Shown: positions 9,667-20,190, numbered from the stretch's first letter. The stretch is DNA of 20,667 bases from Saccoglossus kowalevskii (GCF_000003605.2 NW_003134350.1:452392-473058), one strand, 5' to 3'. Notes: generated by a model from the sequence alone, not told the origin. Program-made: numbers and translations.

Positions 9667-12600
9667 CTATACAGGATAAACAAGTAAGAAATAGATGAAT
9701 TACTTTCACTGAGAATATAAGAATGTATTATCATATCAGATTTATAGGGTGGTCAACTATACTTGTGTGCGCAAGGCAAAACCTAACCAGAAAGCTCTCA
9801 AACAAATTAATATAGTGTAACAGAACAAAACATTGACAAATTGTAAGACATTTACCTCAGCGACAACTTTGTAAGCTGTAGCCATGCCTTCCCTGAGATC
9901 AGCTGGCTGATGAGCTAGTCTATGCTGCACGAACTGACCACCACTGCCATAGGTGTATCTTGAGACGCTGGGTCCCGGTGATACCATGTCGTAGGTCGTC
10001 TCAGCTACAGCCTAGGGAATTATACAAATGACAGAATGATCTAAATTACATTAATTATTAGATTTAGCTATTGGATTGAACCACGCTGACAAATGTTAAC
10101 TGACTGGTATTGAAAGATTCAGACAGAGCATAAAAAGAAAGGGAGTTGATTTTGTTGCAGCTTCTACCGCAACAGTAGACGTCACATTAGTTGAAATCAA
10201 AGAATCGTAATACTATACATGACATGTGTTGAACCAGAATGGATTCATATTTACCTGTACCGCTTGTACTAGTCTATTGGTAAGTTCTAAGGCAGACATG
10301 GCAGTGGATGTAGTAAATGAATGAGCACCTCTCTGTAGACCTCTAACGATGCGACCGTCTTTTTGATATTGCTCTATGGGTAATCTCACTAAATCAACCA
10401 CCCCTTGAACTGAAACCAATAACAAATTACACTGAAAATAGTAACTCTCAATTGAACGAGTCACTGGAAATGAAACCTGCTTGATATGTCCAAATTTTGC
10501 ATGAAATCATCAGAAAGCATCTTGCATCTGTTGAACACAAGTAAATCTTCAATTTACTGACATGCTATTTTAACATTCTGATTGTTTCTCTGTTAATAGT
10601 GTTTATATTAAGTTTCCTACTATGAAATTGACAACTGATAAAATCAGATATACGGTATATATATATGATGTAAAAACTTAAATATACATGTGTGAGGAAT
10701 GGTCTCCAATTGTCAAAACTTTTTACATTCATGCTGAAATAAAACATACATGATGCAAACTTCAATGACTCAGATGATTCAAAACTGATATAATTCAAAG
10801 TCAGATGACAACAGTCGTAGAAAAACACTAGGATTTTCAATTAATGGAAATGTCCAGTCAAATTTTAAAAATAATGGCCCAACTCAAAAGAAATTGCAAC
10901 AGAAGTCGACTGTTATTACGTACAAAAACTAGAGAAAAAAGGATATGAAATGTGTTTTTATGAAAACAACCAACAAGCAGTCTCTCAGTTCAGATAGCTC
11001 CACTGTTAGCAATTCACATTTCGATTTAAAAATTGAAAATATCATCACAAAATGAACGAATCTGAGATCGGTAAATATGAGGTACCTATATGTATAATTC
11101 ATAGCCATCAAAGTTGCAGTTTTCAACAATATCACTTTTTACCAAAAATTACAAAAATATTCATCAAAATTAGAGTTATCATCATGAAATAAACAAATCT
11201 GAGTGAGGTTTACCTGTAGTACCTATATGTATATTATGAAAGTAATCAGACTTCTGGTTTTCAATAAGAAGTCAAAAATATTCACCAAAATAAGGGAATT
11301 AAAGATATGATCATAAAATGAACAAATCTAAGAGAGGTCTACCCAAGGTACATATACACCAAGTATCATGGCAATCAGGCTGGTAGTTTTCAAGAAGAAG
11401 TAAAAAATGTAAAAAGTTGACCTGAACAGCTGATGACGATGGACAATATGATAAGCTTCGCCCAACAAAATCCACAGCTTAGCTTAAAAGAAGGCAGGTT
11501 TTATTTTGTGAAATGTGACGAAAGTAGTTCAAGGGGTTTAATAAGAATTCTGTGTTTAATATATTCACATTCACAGTACATGGTGATTGTATGATTACCT
11601 AGCTGTACAAGAGAGTGCATTGGTCCAACTCCACCTAGTATACTTGGTAACTGGTTATTTCTAATATCCGTCATCCATTCATTCAAAGCGTAATTCACCA
11701 CTTTATCTAAACCGAGTAATCTACAAGTAAATATTGAAATTGTATAAATTGCAACAACAAAAAAACATTCTAAATTTTAAGTAATCACTGTTTAAAAAGT
11801 AGCATGCAAAATAACTGGTGTGCACTAACCCCTGTCTGTGCTGGAACCTTTTCAACTTCAATTCAGAACAATTCAGTTGGCCAAGACCAATGAGAAGACC
11901 AGTAAATGTACCCTGTGATGAGAATTGTGAGCACTGTCAGAAAATGCAGGACATGAAATGCACATGGCTTACATCGCAGAGAATAACAGCTACTACATGT
12001 GGTTTAAATTAATAGTGAAAAATGATGTTACCTCTTCCAATGCTAAGTGTTTGCCTTGATAATCCAATCGTATAGGAACTTCTGGTGCAAAGCTGAAAGA
12101 CCTGAATGGAAAAAACACAATGAAAATAAATGATGTTGGTTATGTACTCTGAACAGGCATGATGGCTTAAAGTCAAAACAAAGATTCAAAATTCTGAACT
12201 CTATTTATAAAGTTCTGTTGTTATCAGAGCCGAAACTTGACTCCATCTGAAAATCACGCCCTCAATTTTTTCCCGGGACTGTCGCACAAGACTTGTATTT
12301 ACAAGTGACTTGACTATAAACATAAATTATGTTAGCCAATTCCGCACATAAATAGTTACTACAATAGTATTTCTATCCATACCAGAAACCACTTTTTGTT
12401 AGGTTAATATTTGGCGTGTATACAACAATTCAAATACTAGTATGATTCAACCATGCCTCAGCCCTCTGCACTGCTTCCCTAACCTGAGAAAAACAGTAAC
12501 AAACTAATTCATGAAGTAGTTCAGAAAATTAATTAAATGGCCAGAAAATAAATTATGCTTTATACTGCTGTCACTTTCGTGAGTGGAAAGTGAGTGTGAG

Positions 12601-15600
12601 TGGGCATTGTTTACAAAATAAAATAATCAAAAAAATATGCATTAAACATTAGGCAATCGGACTTGTGGTTTCAAGTAAAGTCGAAAATATTACTTTTTAC
12701 CAAAAATGACAAAAATATTCATCAAAATTACAAATTGAGGATATCATTACAAAATGAACAAATCTGAGAGAGGTTTACCTTAGGTACCTCATTGAAGCTA
12801 ACAGACTTGCGGTTTTTATCAAGTCAAAGATATCACTTTTTACTTTTAAGAAAGAGTTGCAAAAGTACGCAAATGGACGCCGGATGCCGTCGACGATGAA
12901 CAATCACTCATATGACAGCCTCCGCTCAACAAAGTCAACAGCAGAGCAAAAAAGTAAATCCTGGTCTTGTGGCTGAAAATCCTAGATTTTGACTGAATGT
13001 GTTTAGATGGAGAAATTTGCTGTCTTGTGCTGGCCCAGCTCATCTCAACTAATTTCATATGCTACTGAAAAAGAGCCATTGCTTAGAACAATGATTACCA
13101 AATATTGCGTATTATAACATATCAAATTGAACAATACCCCCTTCAGATGTCCCTGTTTGCTACACGAAGAAACAGTTCCTAATGGTGACTGAAGTACACG
13201 TCTGAAAACTAAAAAATGCATGCATTACACATCAATTTCACTAGTAAAATACAAATGCATTATTTTGTACCTGTAAAATACAGGTGGGTCTGCACTGACA
13301 ACTTTTGGTTCACTACCCTGCGCAATACAACTGGAGGTCACAGTGGATGTGCTGCTCTCTAGCTCCTGGGTATCACTGGATTGCAAAGATGACAATGATG
13401 ATGTATCATCTGTTGCTGTGACAACAGGTTGAACTGGTATTGGGAAAGCTGCCGGGGTACCTGAACTTACGTCTGCATTTGCTTTATGCTCTGTAATAAA
13501 CAATATTAGACCTGGTCTTGTGATAACAGTAAGATTTGTTTTTGCATATTTACAATATCTGCGCATGCACACCTTTCAAATTGACACTCAAGCTTATTGA
13601 GAATAAAAAATTCTAATTTATTCTTTTTGCTACATATGTCGGCAAATTGTTTATTAATCAACACACATTTTTTTTATAAGAGTTTGTTGAAAAACAATCG
13701 CCACAATCTGTCTACAAGGCATATAAAAGAAATAAATAGGATTTAAAAAACAAGAGAGAATCAAAGAAAGCTTAGAAAGAACTCTTGTGTGCTGAGAGTA
13801 TTGGGAACATGTTACAATTTAATTCAAAATTTAAGATTAGCCTTTCAAACAAGCTTTTTGAGATGTACAAGGGGGAAACAATATAGAATATAAAATACAT
13901 TTGATTTTCCTGAGCACCTCAACCTTAAGTTCAATTTAATTTTTTTTTTTGGATCTTAGATATTAGCTAATAAAAAATAGAAAATCAATAATCATGTTTT
14001 TCAAAAATAAACTAATCACGTCTCCAGAGCATCTATGAACCAACTTTAAATGAATTTATTGATTATACACATTATGCAACTTAGGCAATTAGTATGCTCA
14101 AATTTCAATCCATGCTAATCAGGTCTTAAGTATTGTTCCCAAGCACTTATATTAGTCTTATTGAAATGTAATTATTATGCAAATTAAGCAATATATTGTA
14201 TAGATTTCAACCCAAAATTAATTAGGTCTGTGCATTGTTTCAAGGCACGCAAAAATCATATTTCATTGTAATGTGATGATAAATTCTTAAAAAAATAGTG
14301 GAAAGTTGAAAAGTAAATAATTATGCAAATTAAATGACTAATATGCATGGATATTAACCCAAAAATTATCCGGTCTATGCATTGTTCAATAATATCTATG
14401 TACCAAGTTTCATTGAAATGCGATGATTATTACTTGAGATATCAGCGGAAAATTCAAAAAAATAAACTAATTATGCAAATTAGGCAATTAATATGCACAA
14501 GTTTTAAACTAAAACCAACTAGGTCTGTGCATTGTTACAGAGCATCTATGTACCACGTTTCACTGAAATGTGATGAGTAGTACTTGAGATATTAGTGAAA
14601 AAAAACATTATGCAAATTAGGGAACCAATATGCACAGACTATTACCCAAAACTGGTCAGCACATTGTCCCAGAGCATCTCTGTGAGTTTCATCAAAATCC
14701 AATGAATGAATATCCAATGAGTGGTTCTTTAGATAGCAGTGGAACAGTCATGAAACAGCTAAAAATTAGCTAATTATCATGCAAATTAGGTAATTAATAT
14801 GCATGGTTTTAAAACCAAAACCAAAATTTAGCACATTAGCTCAGAGCATCTATGCATCAAGTTTTATAAAAAACATATGGTTCTCAATATATCAGTGGAA
14901 CAGACAGACACACACACACATATATATATAGACACACTAACTGCAAAACTACTGACCTGCCAAATGCACTGGAACCACTCCATCAGATAAAGTACTGAAA
15001 AAGTCCCTCAGGAAAAAAAGTGAATCCTAGGAAAAGGAAAGAAGATACATAATCATGATACGCCTAGCTTGAGCACTACAATAATTTTCATTATCGTACC
15101 CATGTTATTGTACTCAAGTATTGTAGTGTGTTTGACCCTTGTAAAAACACAAATCAAATAATCGCTGAGCATATATGCTGTAGTGTACAAGGTTTGAGAA
15201 CCAAATACTGTATTTTGTTAATAACCTTATTATTGTACATTATATTTTTTAAGAAGCTGTAAACAAAAGGTTGGCTTAAATGTCACTTTCGCTTTCAGAA
15301 CTAGTTTGCCACCATGCTTTCAGTAACATACTCAAAATTTGCATAATAGATCAGTGGCTGGGATACTGCTGCCTTAATGAAACTTGTTGATAACCAAATA
15401 TTTTAAAAGTTCTACAACAGCACAATAAAGTTCTGAGTGAGTGTCTGCAATCCTGATCATAATGTCCCAGTACATGAAACTCGACTGAGTATTCCAGACG
15501 TATTTTGTGAATGACCTCATATTATGCAGATGATATACAACAGTTGCTGATAAGGTGACTATATTACCCTTCATTCACTCGCACAGATACAATGACAATT

Positions 15601-15765
15601 TAAGATGCTTTGCAAGACGAATCCATCAGTATAGGAATTTATCTGATCTTAGAGATCCCTTACCTGATCAATATTTAGCCTTAGCGGTTGTACAGCGACT
15701 CTAAGGCAACACTCTTCACGTGGTATAAGAGGATCAGGTCGGATATGTAAGAATTTGACCATTAG
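9436..15765 (-). CDS. ATG2: ATG2 autophagy lipid-transfer protein, C-terminal 402 residues in nine exons (5' part outside window)
   Basis: ATG2 is a rod-shaped bridge protein that moves phospholipids from the ER to the growing phagophore, working with WIPI/ATG18 and ATG9. Seen here: nine exons joined by GT-AG introns (complement of 15664-15765, 14957-15026, 13271-13490, 12032-12101, 11830-11912, 11599-11720, 10255-10409, 9856-10011, 9436-9666). Their lengths sum to 1209 nt and every codon phase fits across junctions. Family-typical strings appear in the right order: ECCLRVAVQPLRLNIDQ (res. 19-34), DSLFFLRDFF (35-44), FAPEVPIRLDYQGK, GLLIGLGQLNCSELKLKR, NNQLPSILGGVGPMHSLVQL, LPIEQYQKDGRIVRG, QPADLREGM, and TVVKPLILATEATSSVLGG near the end. 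The family is about 1900-2000 residues, so roughly the last fifth is here. It includes the conserved C-terminal membrane-localisation region. The N-terminal chorein domain and the WIPI-binding/LIR segment should lie upstream. No frame break is visible. Invertebrates usually carry one ATG2 rather than A/B paralogues, so I do not assign A or B. Confidence 0.95.
9856..10011 (-). CDS. ATG2: ATG2 exon, residues 275-326
   Basis: The acceptor is ATTCCCTAG|GCTGTA and the donor GCTGAG|GTAAAT. The exon is 156 nt, phase 0 at both ends. It encodes AVAETTYDMVSPGPSV, a variable Gly/Ser/Arg patch, then HQPADLREGMATAYKVVAE. The variable patch lies where vertebrate ATG2 is also variable. Confidence 0.94.
10255..10409 (-). 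CDS. ATG2: ATG2 exon, residues 223-274
   Basis: The acceptor is TTGGTTTCAG|TTCAAG and the donor GTACAG|GTAAAT. The exon is 155 nt and encodes VQGVVDLVRLPIEQYQKDGR, then IVRGLQRGAHSFTTSTAMSA and LELTNRLVQAVQ. This corresponds to the C-terminal localisation region whose amphipathic helices bind membranes in human ATG2A (established for the family, not shown here). Confidence 0.95.
10973..11490 (+). repeat. tandem-core repeat element, copy A (in ATG2 intron)
   Basis: It has a conserved head (CAAGCA...GATAGCTCCACTGTTAGCAA), about three core units of roughly 130 bp, and a tail with ATGATAAGCTTCGC...AGCTTAGCTTAAAAG. Core landmarks are TATCACTTTTTACCAAAAATTAC, ATTCATCAAAATTAGAG and ACAAATCTGAG. The layout resembles Helentron-associated (HINE/DINE-1/pearl-like) elements. 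The family name is inferred from layout only. It lies antisense to ATG2. Confidence 0.7.
11599..11720 (-). CDS. ATG2: ATG2 exon, residues 182-223
   Basis: The acceptor is TTACTTGTAG|A and the donor CAGCTAG|GTAATC. The exon is 122 nt and encodes LLGLDKVVNYALNEW, MTDIRNNQLPSILGG and VGPMHSLVQL. This is one of the most conserved parts of the ATG2 C-terminus. It ends with one base that joins TT of the next exon to give Val. Confidence 0.95.
11830..11912 (-). CDS. ATG2: ATG2 exon, residues 155-182
   Basis: The acceptor is CATCACAG|GGTACA and the donor CAGGG|GTTAGT, placed so that GG joins A of the next exon to make Gly. The exon is 83 nt and encodes GTFTGLLIGLGQLNCSEL and then KLKRFQHRQ. This matches the ATG2 block before the LLGLDK motif. 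The flanking introns are only 109 and 119 nt. Confidence 0.93.
12032..12101 (-). CDS. ATG2: ATG2 exon, residues 131-154
   Basis: The acceptor is CCATTCAG|G and the donor GAAGAG|GTAACA. The exon is 70 nt and encodes SFSFAPEVPIRLDYQGK and then HLALEE, a very conserved ATG2 stretch. The 1169-nt intron on its 5' side carries repeat copy B. Confidence 0.94.
12650..12955 (+). repeat. tandem-core repeat element, copy B (in ATG2 intron), head missing
   Basis: It begins inside a core unit (CAATCGGACTTGTGGTTT), includes about one and a half units, and ends in the tail GGACGCCGGATG...CAATCACTCATATGA, then CTCCGCTC...AGCAGAGCAAAAAA. The tail matches copy C closely. It lacks the head seen in A and C, so it is 5'-truncated or incompletely inserted. 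Confidence 0.7.
13271..13490 (-). CDS. ATG2: ATG2 exon, poorly conserved Ser/Thr-rich linker (residues 58-131)
   Basis: The acceptor is TTTATTACAG|AGCATAAAGC and the donor TTTTACAG|GTACAA. The exon is 220 nt with 2 nt of a split codon at each end. It encodes a low-conservation linker rich in Ser, Thr, Asp and Val, ending in the conserved PPVFYR that abuts the FAPEVPIRLDY block. A strong internal donor-like site, GAC|GTAAGT (donor G at 13470), could allow a short alternative exon of 20 nt, which would shift the frame. No transcript evidence is available for it. Confidence 0.9.
14060..14935 (+). repeat. second tandem array, ~150-bp units with octamer ATGCAAAT
   Basis: About six degenerate units carry TTATGCAAATTAGGCAATTA, then ATATGCA, GGTCTGTGCATTGTT, AGCATCTATGTACCAAGTTT and GAGATATCAG. 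ATGCAAAT starts at 14177, 14323, 14473, 14610 and 14779, with ATGCAACT at 14074. Spacings are 103, 146, 150, 137 and 169. The array ends in a GACA/CA/TA microsatellite. It lies in the 1466-nt ATG2 intron and differs in sequence from copies A-C. Confidence 0.75.
14901..14930. repeat. CA/TA microsatellite at the end of the octamer array
   Basis: CAGACAGACA is followed by (CA)5 and (TA)5. Simple repeats commonly form at the tails of mobile elements, and this one marks the right end of the array. Confidence 0.8.
14957..15026 (-). CDS. ATG2: ATG2 exon, residues 35-58
   Basis: The acceptor is CCTAG|GATTCA and the donor GGCAG|GTCAGT. The exon is 70 nt and leaves one base (G) to the next exon. It encodes DSLFFLRDFFSTLSDG and then VVPVHLA, matching the conserved ATG2 segment after LRLNIDQ. 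The intron 3' of it (13491-14956) holds the octamer tandem array. Confidence 0.93.
15664..15765 (-). CDS. ATG2: ATG2 exon (first in window), residues 1-34 of the visible part
   Basis: The acceptor TTTTCAG precedes CTA ATG GTC, and the donor is GATCAG|GTAAGG. The exon is 102 nt, phase 0 at both ends, and encodes LMVKFLHIRPDPLIPRE followed by the ECCLRV...LRLNIDQ block. In known ATG2 proteins this block sits directly before the DALFFLKDFF segment, which is where the next exon picks up. Confidence 0.93.
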
Positions 15766-17908
15766 CTGAAAATAAGTACATGTCACAGTGAAATAGTTGA
15801 CATACACATTATCCTGATGGAAGGTATTATTATTAACATGTCGTTTGACATTAACAACAGCTGGAAGCCGGATACAGGAAGCAGGAAGAGCTTTGAACTC
15901 ACAATGGGTATTAAGCGCCTAAGGAAAATAATTTCCCAATTTAATATTAGATGTGTATCCCACGCAAGCGTATATTTCTCCGACACAGTATTACAGTACC
16001 TTTTTTCAAATCAAGTACTTACAATTTCAGTTAGAGAATATATCAAGATTTCAGGTTAAAATTTGTAATCTGAGATCTTAATTAATAACGAATTCTCATT
16101 TTTTTTTTCTCTGTTGCGTTTTACCAAAGGAAGAAAAATTAGTTTACCAATAAATCACATTGAATTGCAGGAAAAATTTTTTTTTTTCTTTTAAATGCTT
16201 GTAAATGATCACCATCATTGTAACCTATGACTGTATCTATAGTCACAAAGATTGCACCTCTTTCGTCACTAGTATTCAAATCTAGTGAATATGTGCACAC
16301 AATTTATACAGATGTAAGCACATGATTTGGATACATAAACATGTATCTTGTATTAAATATTACCTGCCAAAAACATGAAAGAAATGTGCATTTTTGGAAC
16401 AATTTTAATAGAATTCAATGCTAAAGCATCATTTGAAAAAAAAAATAGTTTTTATTATAATTTCCAAATAATTATAGCATACTTGTTTACTTTTTGCATG
16501 CAGTAGTGACTGATAGGCAAGAAAACAACAATGTTGTTGTTTGCTGCTATGGTTAATTAATATTAATGTATGTGTTCCTGTTATTAATGAGTCAGTGGTG
16601 ATGTCACTGTCTATAACTACACATCACCTAAATGAAATTTGAGTTTCTACCATATAAAAATTGATAATAAATGGCTGAAAAATCACCATTACATGTGGAT
16701 AGATTTCATTTAAAATGTTATGGGAAATTGATTATGTCAGTTTTTAAATGATTCAGATTCAAAATTACCGAGTGCTGGCCACTTTGTTTTAGTGACATGC
16801 ATGACAATTCATGTTCAAACTTTATATATTTCTTAAACTTGAGAACTCACAGGAACTCAAACAAAACACATAATACACTCTTGATTATAGCAACTGTATT
16901 ATATTTTAAAATGATAGACAGCTTATTAACTATTACTAAAGTTGAGGTATAACATTACAGTAATTTAAAATCATGTCTGCATATTGTAATAAAATTATCT
17001 TATTTATGTATTTGATAATTATCTAGTCATCAATCATTTGTGTTTAACCATCTCAAAAAAAGAAGTGAGGAAAAACAAGTTAACAATGTCGCAATATATA
17101 AGTTATGTAATAATAAACTATATAGATATTGCTAATTATACTATTAAAATAATGTGATTGCTCTTATATTTTTCTGTTTAATCATCAAATTTCAGCGGCA
17201 AAACTACTAAAAATAAAATAACATATGAGGTTATACTGCACTATCCGAATAAAAGACCTTAGAGAGTAATTTAATTTAGTAGTCAACATCTGGGTATGTT
17301 TGATGGAAATATTTTCATTTGCATCAGCCCCCCCCCCCCCCCCGAGTTTTTAATCAGAAGGCTCAATCTAGAAAGTTGGCAGTTATAAATCATAATCTTT
17401 CAAATATAGTCAGGCCTTTGGATTATGACCAGGATTTGTGTTTAAAGAAAAAAATCAAAAAACATCTGGATGATTTGACTGTGAATCATATCATAAATTG
17501 GGATGTATGTGTAGGTGAATGTTTAATACATTTAAAATACCCTTAGGTAAATGAATAGATCTGATTTACTCATATCTAATCTGTCTTGCAGGGCCACACA
17601 AAAAACTGCATGGATACCGTGTATGCTTTTTATAGGCATGTGGTGACAATCCAGCAAAGAAGAGATGAGATAAAATGTTGTTTAACATACTGAATAATCC
17701 CTTTGTTATATAATATTATTTTTTTTCTTTTATTGTAGTTTGTTTCAATATGAATATGCATTGTCATAATTAATTTTTAATACAAACAAGTTTTAGGATT
17801 GAAACAGAAGTGGGAAAGCTGATGTAAATATCTTACAAAAACATTGGTGCCTAATTTGTTTAATTATTTATACTCATTGTGTGACTTATGTATTATTTGA
17901 AAAGTAAA
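15766..17908. other. AT-rich stretch upstream of the first visible ATG2 exon, no exon seen
   Basis: I searched the minus strand for the ATG2 segment that precedes LMVKFLHIRP (a conserved region ending in a His/Asn-Met pattern) and found none. Open frames here are short and AT-driven. The DNA is most simply intron, apart from the poly-C run. Confidence 0.4.
17328..17343. repeat. poly-C run of 16
   Basis: Sixteen consecutive C residues lie in AT-rich DNA. The minus strand is poly-G and could form a G-rich structure. The length may be unreliable, as such runs are error-prone in sequencing. Confidence 0.9.
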
Positions 17909-18596
17909 ACAAGCAACCTGTCGGCTGAGATAGCTTCACTGTTAGCAATGCACATTTCAATTAAAGAACAGAAGATATAATTAGAAAATTAACAATATGT
18001 ACAGTATCAAAGCAATCGGACTGGCTGTTTTCAACAAGAGTACAAAAATATCACTTTTCACCAAAAATGACAAAAATTGTCATTAAAATTAGATAATTGA
18101 AGATATCATCATGAAATGAACAAATGTAGTATCTATATATGTAATATCAAAGCAATTGAACTTGTGGTTTTCAACAAGGAGTCGAAAATATCACTTTTTA
18201 CCAACAATTACAAAAATATTCACCAAAATTAGAGAATTAAAGATATTATCACAAAATGACAAATCTGAGAGAGGTCCACATGTAGTGCCTATATATGTAA
18301 TATCAAAGCAATTGAACTTGCAGTTTTAAAAAGAAGTCAATAATATCACTCGAAAATATGACAAAAATATTCATCAAAATTAGAGAATTGAAGGAAACAT
18401 CATGAAATGAACAAATCTAAGAGAGATATACCCAAGGTACATATACACCAAGTATCAAAGCATTCAGGCTTGTAGTTTTCAAAAAGAAGTCTAAAAAGTA
18501 AAAAGTTGACACAGACGGTGACGGACGCCAGACAATCACTCATTTGATAAGCTGCGCTCGAGAAGGTCAGGTCGACAGCGGAGCTAAAAAAAGGTC
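17909..18596 (+). repeat. tandem-core repeat element, copy C (longest)
   Basis: The head is CAAGCAACCTGTCGGCTGAG, followed by TAGCTTCACTGTTAGCAA. Four core anchors ATCAAAGCA(A/T)T lie at about 18005, 18146, 18302 and 18454, a period of about 140-156 bp. The tail has GACGGACGCCAGACAATCAC and a hairpin with 8 of 9 paired bases, AGCTGCGCT (18550-18558) with AGCGGAGCT (18577-18585), then an A-run. This is the best copy for defining the family. It probably lies in the large ATG2 intron upstream of 15765. Confidence 0.75.
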
Positions 18597-19476
18597 CTCT
18601 AGGAATAACTATCACGTTGCAAGCTCTTTGTATGCAAATCAACTCAAATAGTGATTGGTGGAATGCATGAAAATCAGAGTTGACATAGCATATGACAATG
18701 GACAGATATTGAATTGCCAAAGAATGTAACAGTACTGTTGCTGCTGAGAATCTACATCTTCAAACACTGCAATCTGTGTTTTTAAATTAGTATTATACAA
18801 ATTCCTGTGAATTTTGGATTTCATTTGTCGAATGAACTGTTTGTCAAATACAGAATACATATGTATACATAATAATATGCATAATAAATATAATGTATAC
18901 ATAATACAAAATGTGGATGCATTGTTTTGCTTTTTATGTATTTTTGCATTGTTTTTGTTTTGATAACTGTTTTAATAACAACTTTGTTATTGGCTTCAGA
19001 TCTAGAGCAAAAGTTTTGCACCCAATTCATAGGAGTTCTTATATTGATTATCTGACATCTTGTTTTCTGTAAAGATTTTATTGGTAGGTTTGCAAATGTG
19101 TATCAGACTGTGCAACAACTCTCTCCATGAGTTTGCATTGAAACTCAGTCTAGTATTCCCATGAGATTTGGGAGATACATTACCAAGGATATTATTACAA
19201 GATAAATCATTTGCTTCATTGAACACATACAACAATGCATATTTCCACTGAGATCAGTGACCTTTGAATGTGTATCACCAGTGATCAGTCAAGCAGAATC
19301 AGTCAAAAAATTTTATCAGATTTTTACTACTACTTTTTAAATTTTTGCATGATATTTTCACACAGGACATCTGTCGTTTGAACTAAGAGAAGATTTTATA
19401 CAGAAGAATTAGGTGACCAAGGTTGGTAAAGTTTGGCATAGAATTAGTAAAGTTATTGTGCACACATTAACAATTA
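18597..19476. other. AT-rich stretch, no gene recognised
   Basis: Two overlapping minus-strand frames (18639-18902 and 19002-19235) lack splice support and family patterns. I treat this as intron or intergenic DNA. Confidence 0.35.
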
Positions 19477-19660
19477 TTAAAGGGGAACTAAATAGAGCCT
19501 ATTTTGGTGTTTGTATTTATCAAGTTATGTATATTGATTATAAATTTGAAAACAAAAATAAAAAAAAAATGATTATCTTCAGAGTTATGATGATTTAAAT
19601 ATGAGAAACCATAAACCTGCGAAGGACTTCCGTTTGCGCCATCTTGCCATAAAAAAACGC
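19477..19660 (+). mobile_element. possible MITE-like element end (TTAA + AGGGGAACTA)
   Basis: TTAAAGGGGAACTA at 19477-19490 resembles the termini of TTAA-duplicating DNA transposons. I did not find the matching inverted end (TAGTTCCCCT), so the right limit is a guess. The interior is AT-rich and then has the ETS/YY1 motifs. Confidence 0.25.
19626..19646. promoter_or_regulatory. ETS (ACTTCCG) and YY1 (GCGCCATCTTG) motifs 3 bp apart
   Basis: ACTTCCG lies at 19626-19632 and GCGCCATCTTG at 19636-19646. On the minus strand these read CAAGATGGCGC then CGGAAGT. The pair is typical of TATA-less housekeeping promoters. No gene start is clearly attached, and the motifs could belong to the repeat next to them. 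Confidence 0.35.
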
Positions 19661-19976
19661 CCTCATGAGGTATAAACAGGTAAGGTAACAAAGCATGATG
19701 ACGAAATAGTATCTGATTAAATATAAGCAACTTAAGGAGCCATAGTTGGCTGGATGAGTGAATTGACTTCTAGTCTAGGTTGTTTCGACTTTTACGTTAA
19801 TGTTATTTACAAGCATATCAACATACAAACATTATGGATGTGCGATTGATCGAGACAGGCATTTTGTTTTGTTTTTTGTCTAACTGTCTAATAAATGCTG
19901 TTTCCAGTACTGCACTGTTTCCAGTATGCAATCTTGAGTTCGTAGGGTGGTGGTGGAAACATTTTCGTCCATGTAT

Positions 19977-20190
19977 TCATGTCACAGGAACACCAAGCAG
20001 ATTGTTCACAGACTTCCGTGTAATTTGAAATCTAACTTTCATCCGAACAAGGGGCATCGTCGACGATATGCTCTCATCACTCACACCGGACTGATCTGAA
20101 TCGTCACAGTATACCGTACTTCCCTGATCATAAGCCCGGAGGCATGAACACGTAAAGGAAAAATAAGGGATGAGCTTGTACTCGAGGACC
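19977..20190 (-). other. GC-richer minus-strand open frame, possible exon
   Basis: The frame ends in a stop at 19977 and contains TVYCDDSDQSGVSDESISS, then MPLVRMKVRFQITRKSVNN. The acidic-Ser followed by basic pattern looks like real protein. Acceptor-like sites (TTTTCTGAG, TTATGATCAG) exist, but none joins the 20411-20586 exon in the same frame without ambiguity. Another frame through the same DNA is also open for about 35 codons. It is unassigned. Confidence 0.25.

Noticed and set aside
12092..12101. Alternative acceptor TCTTTCAG|CTTTGC eight bases into the 12032-12101 exon
   Set aside because: Its use would break the codon phase with the AG left by the previous exon. The upstream acceptor restores Arg and the frame.
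14060..14935. CRISPR-like regular spacing
   Set aside because: The whole ~150-bp unit is repeated with drift and there are no unique spacers. This is a tandem repeat in a eukaryotic intron.
18639..19235. Minus-strand ORFs considered as upstream ATG2 exons
   Set aside because: None contains the conserved ATG2 segment expected before LMVKFLHIRP, and the splice sites are poor.
19834..20028. Plus-strand ORF with a signal-peptide-like start
   Set aside because: The hydrophobic start comes from a T-rich stretch (TTTTGTTTTGTTTTTTG). There is no recognisable mature domain, and it overlaps a more protein-like minus frame.
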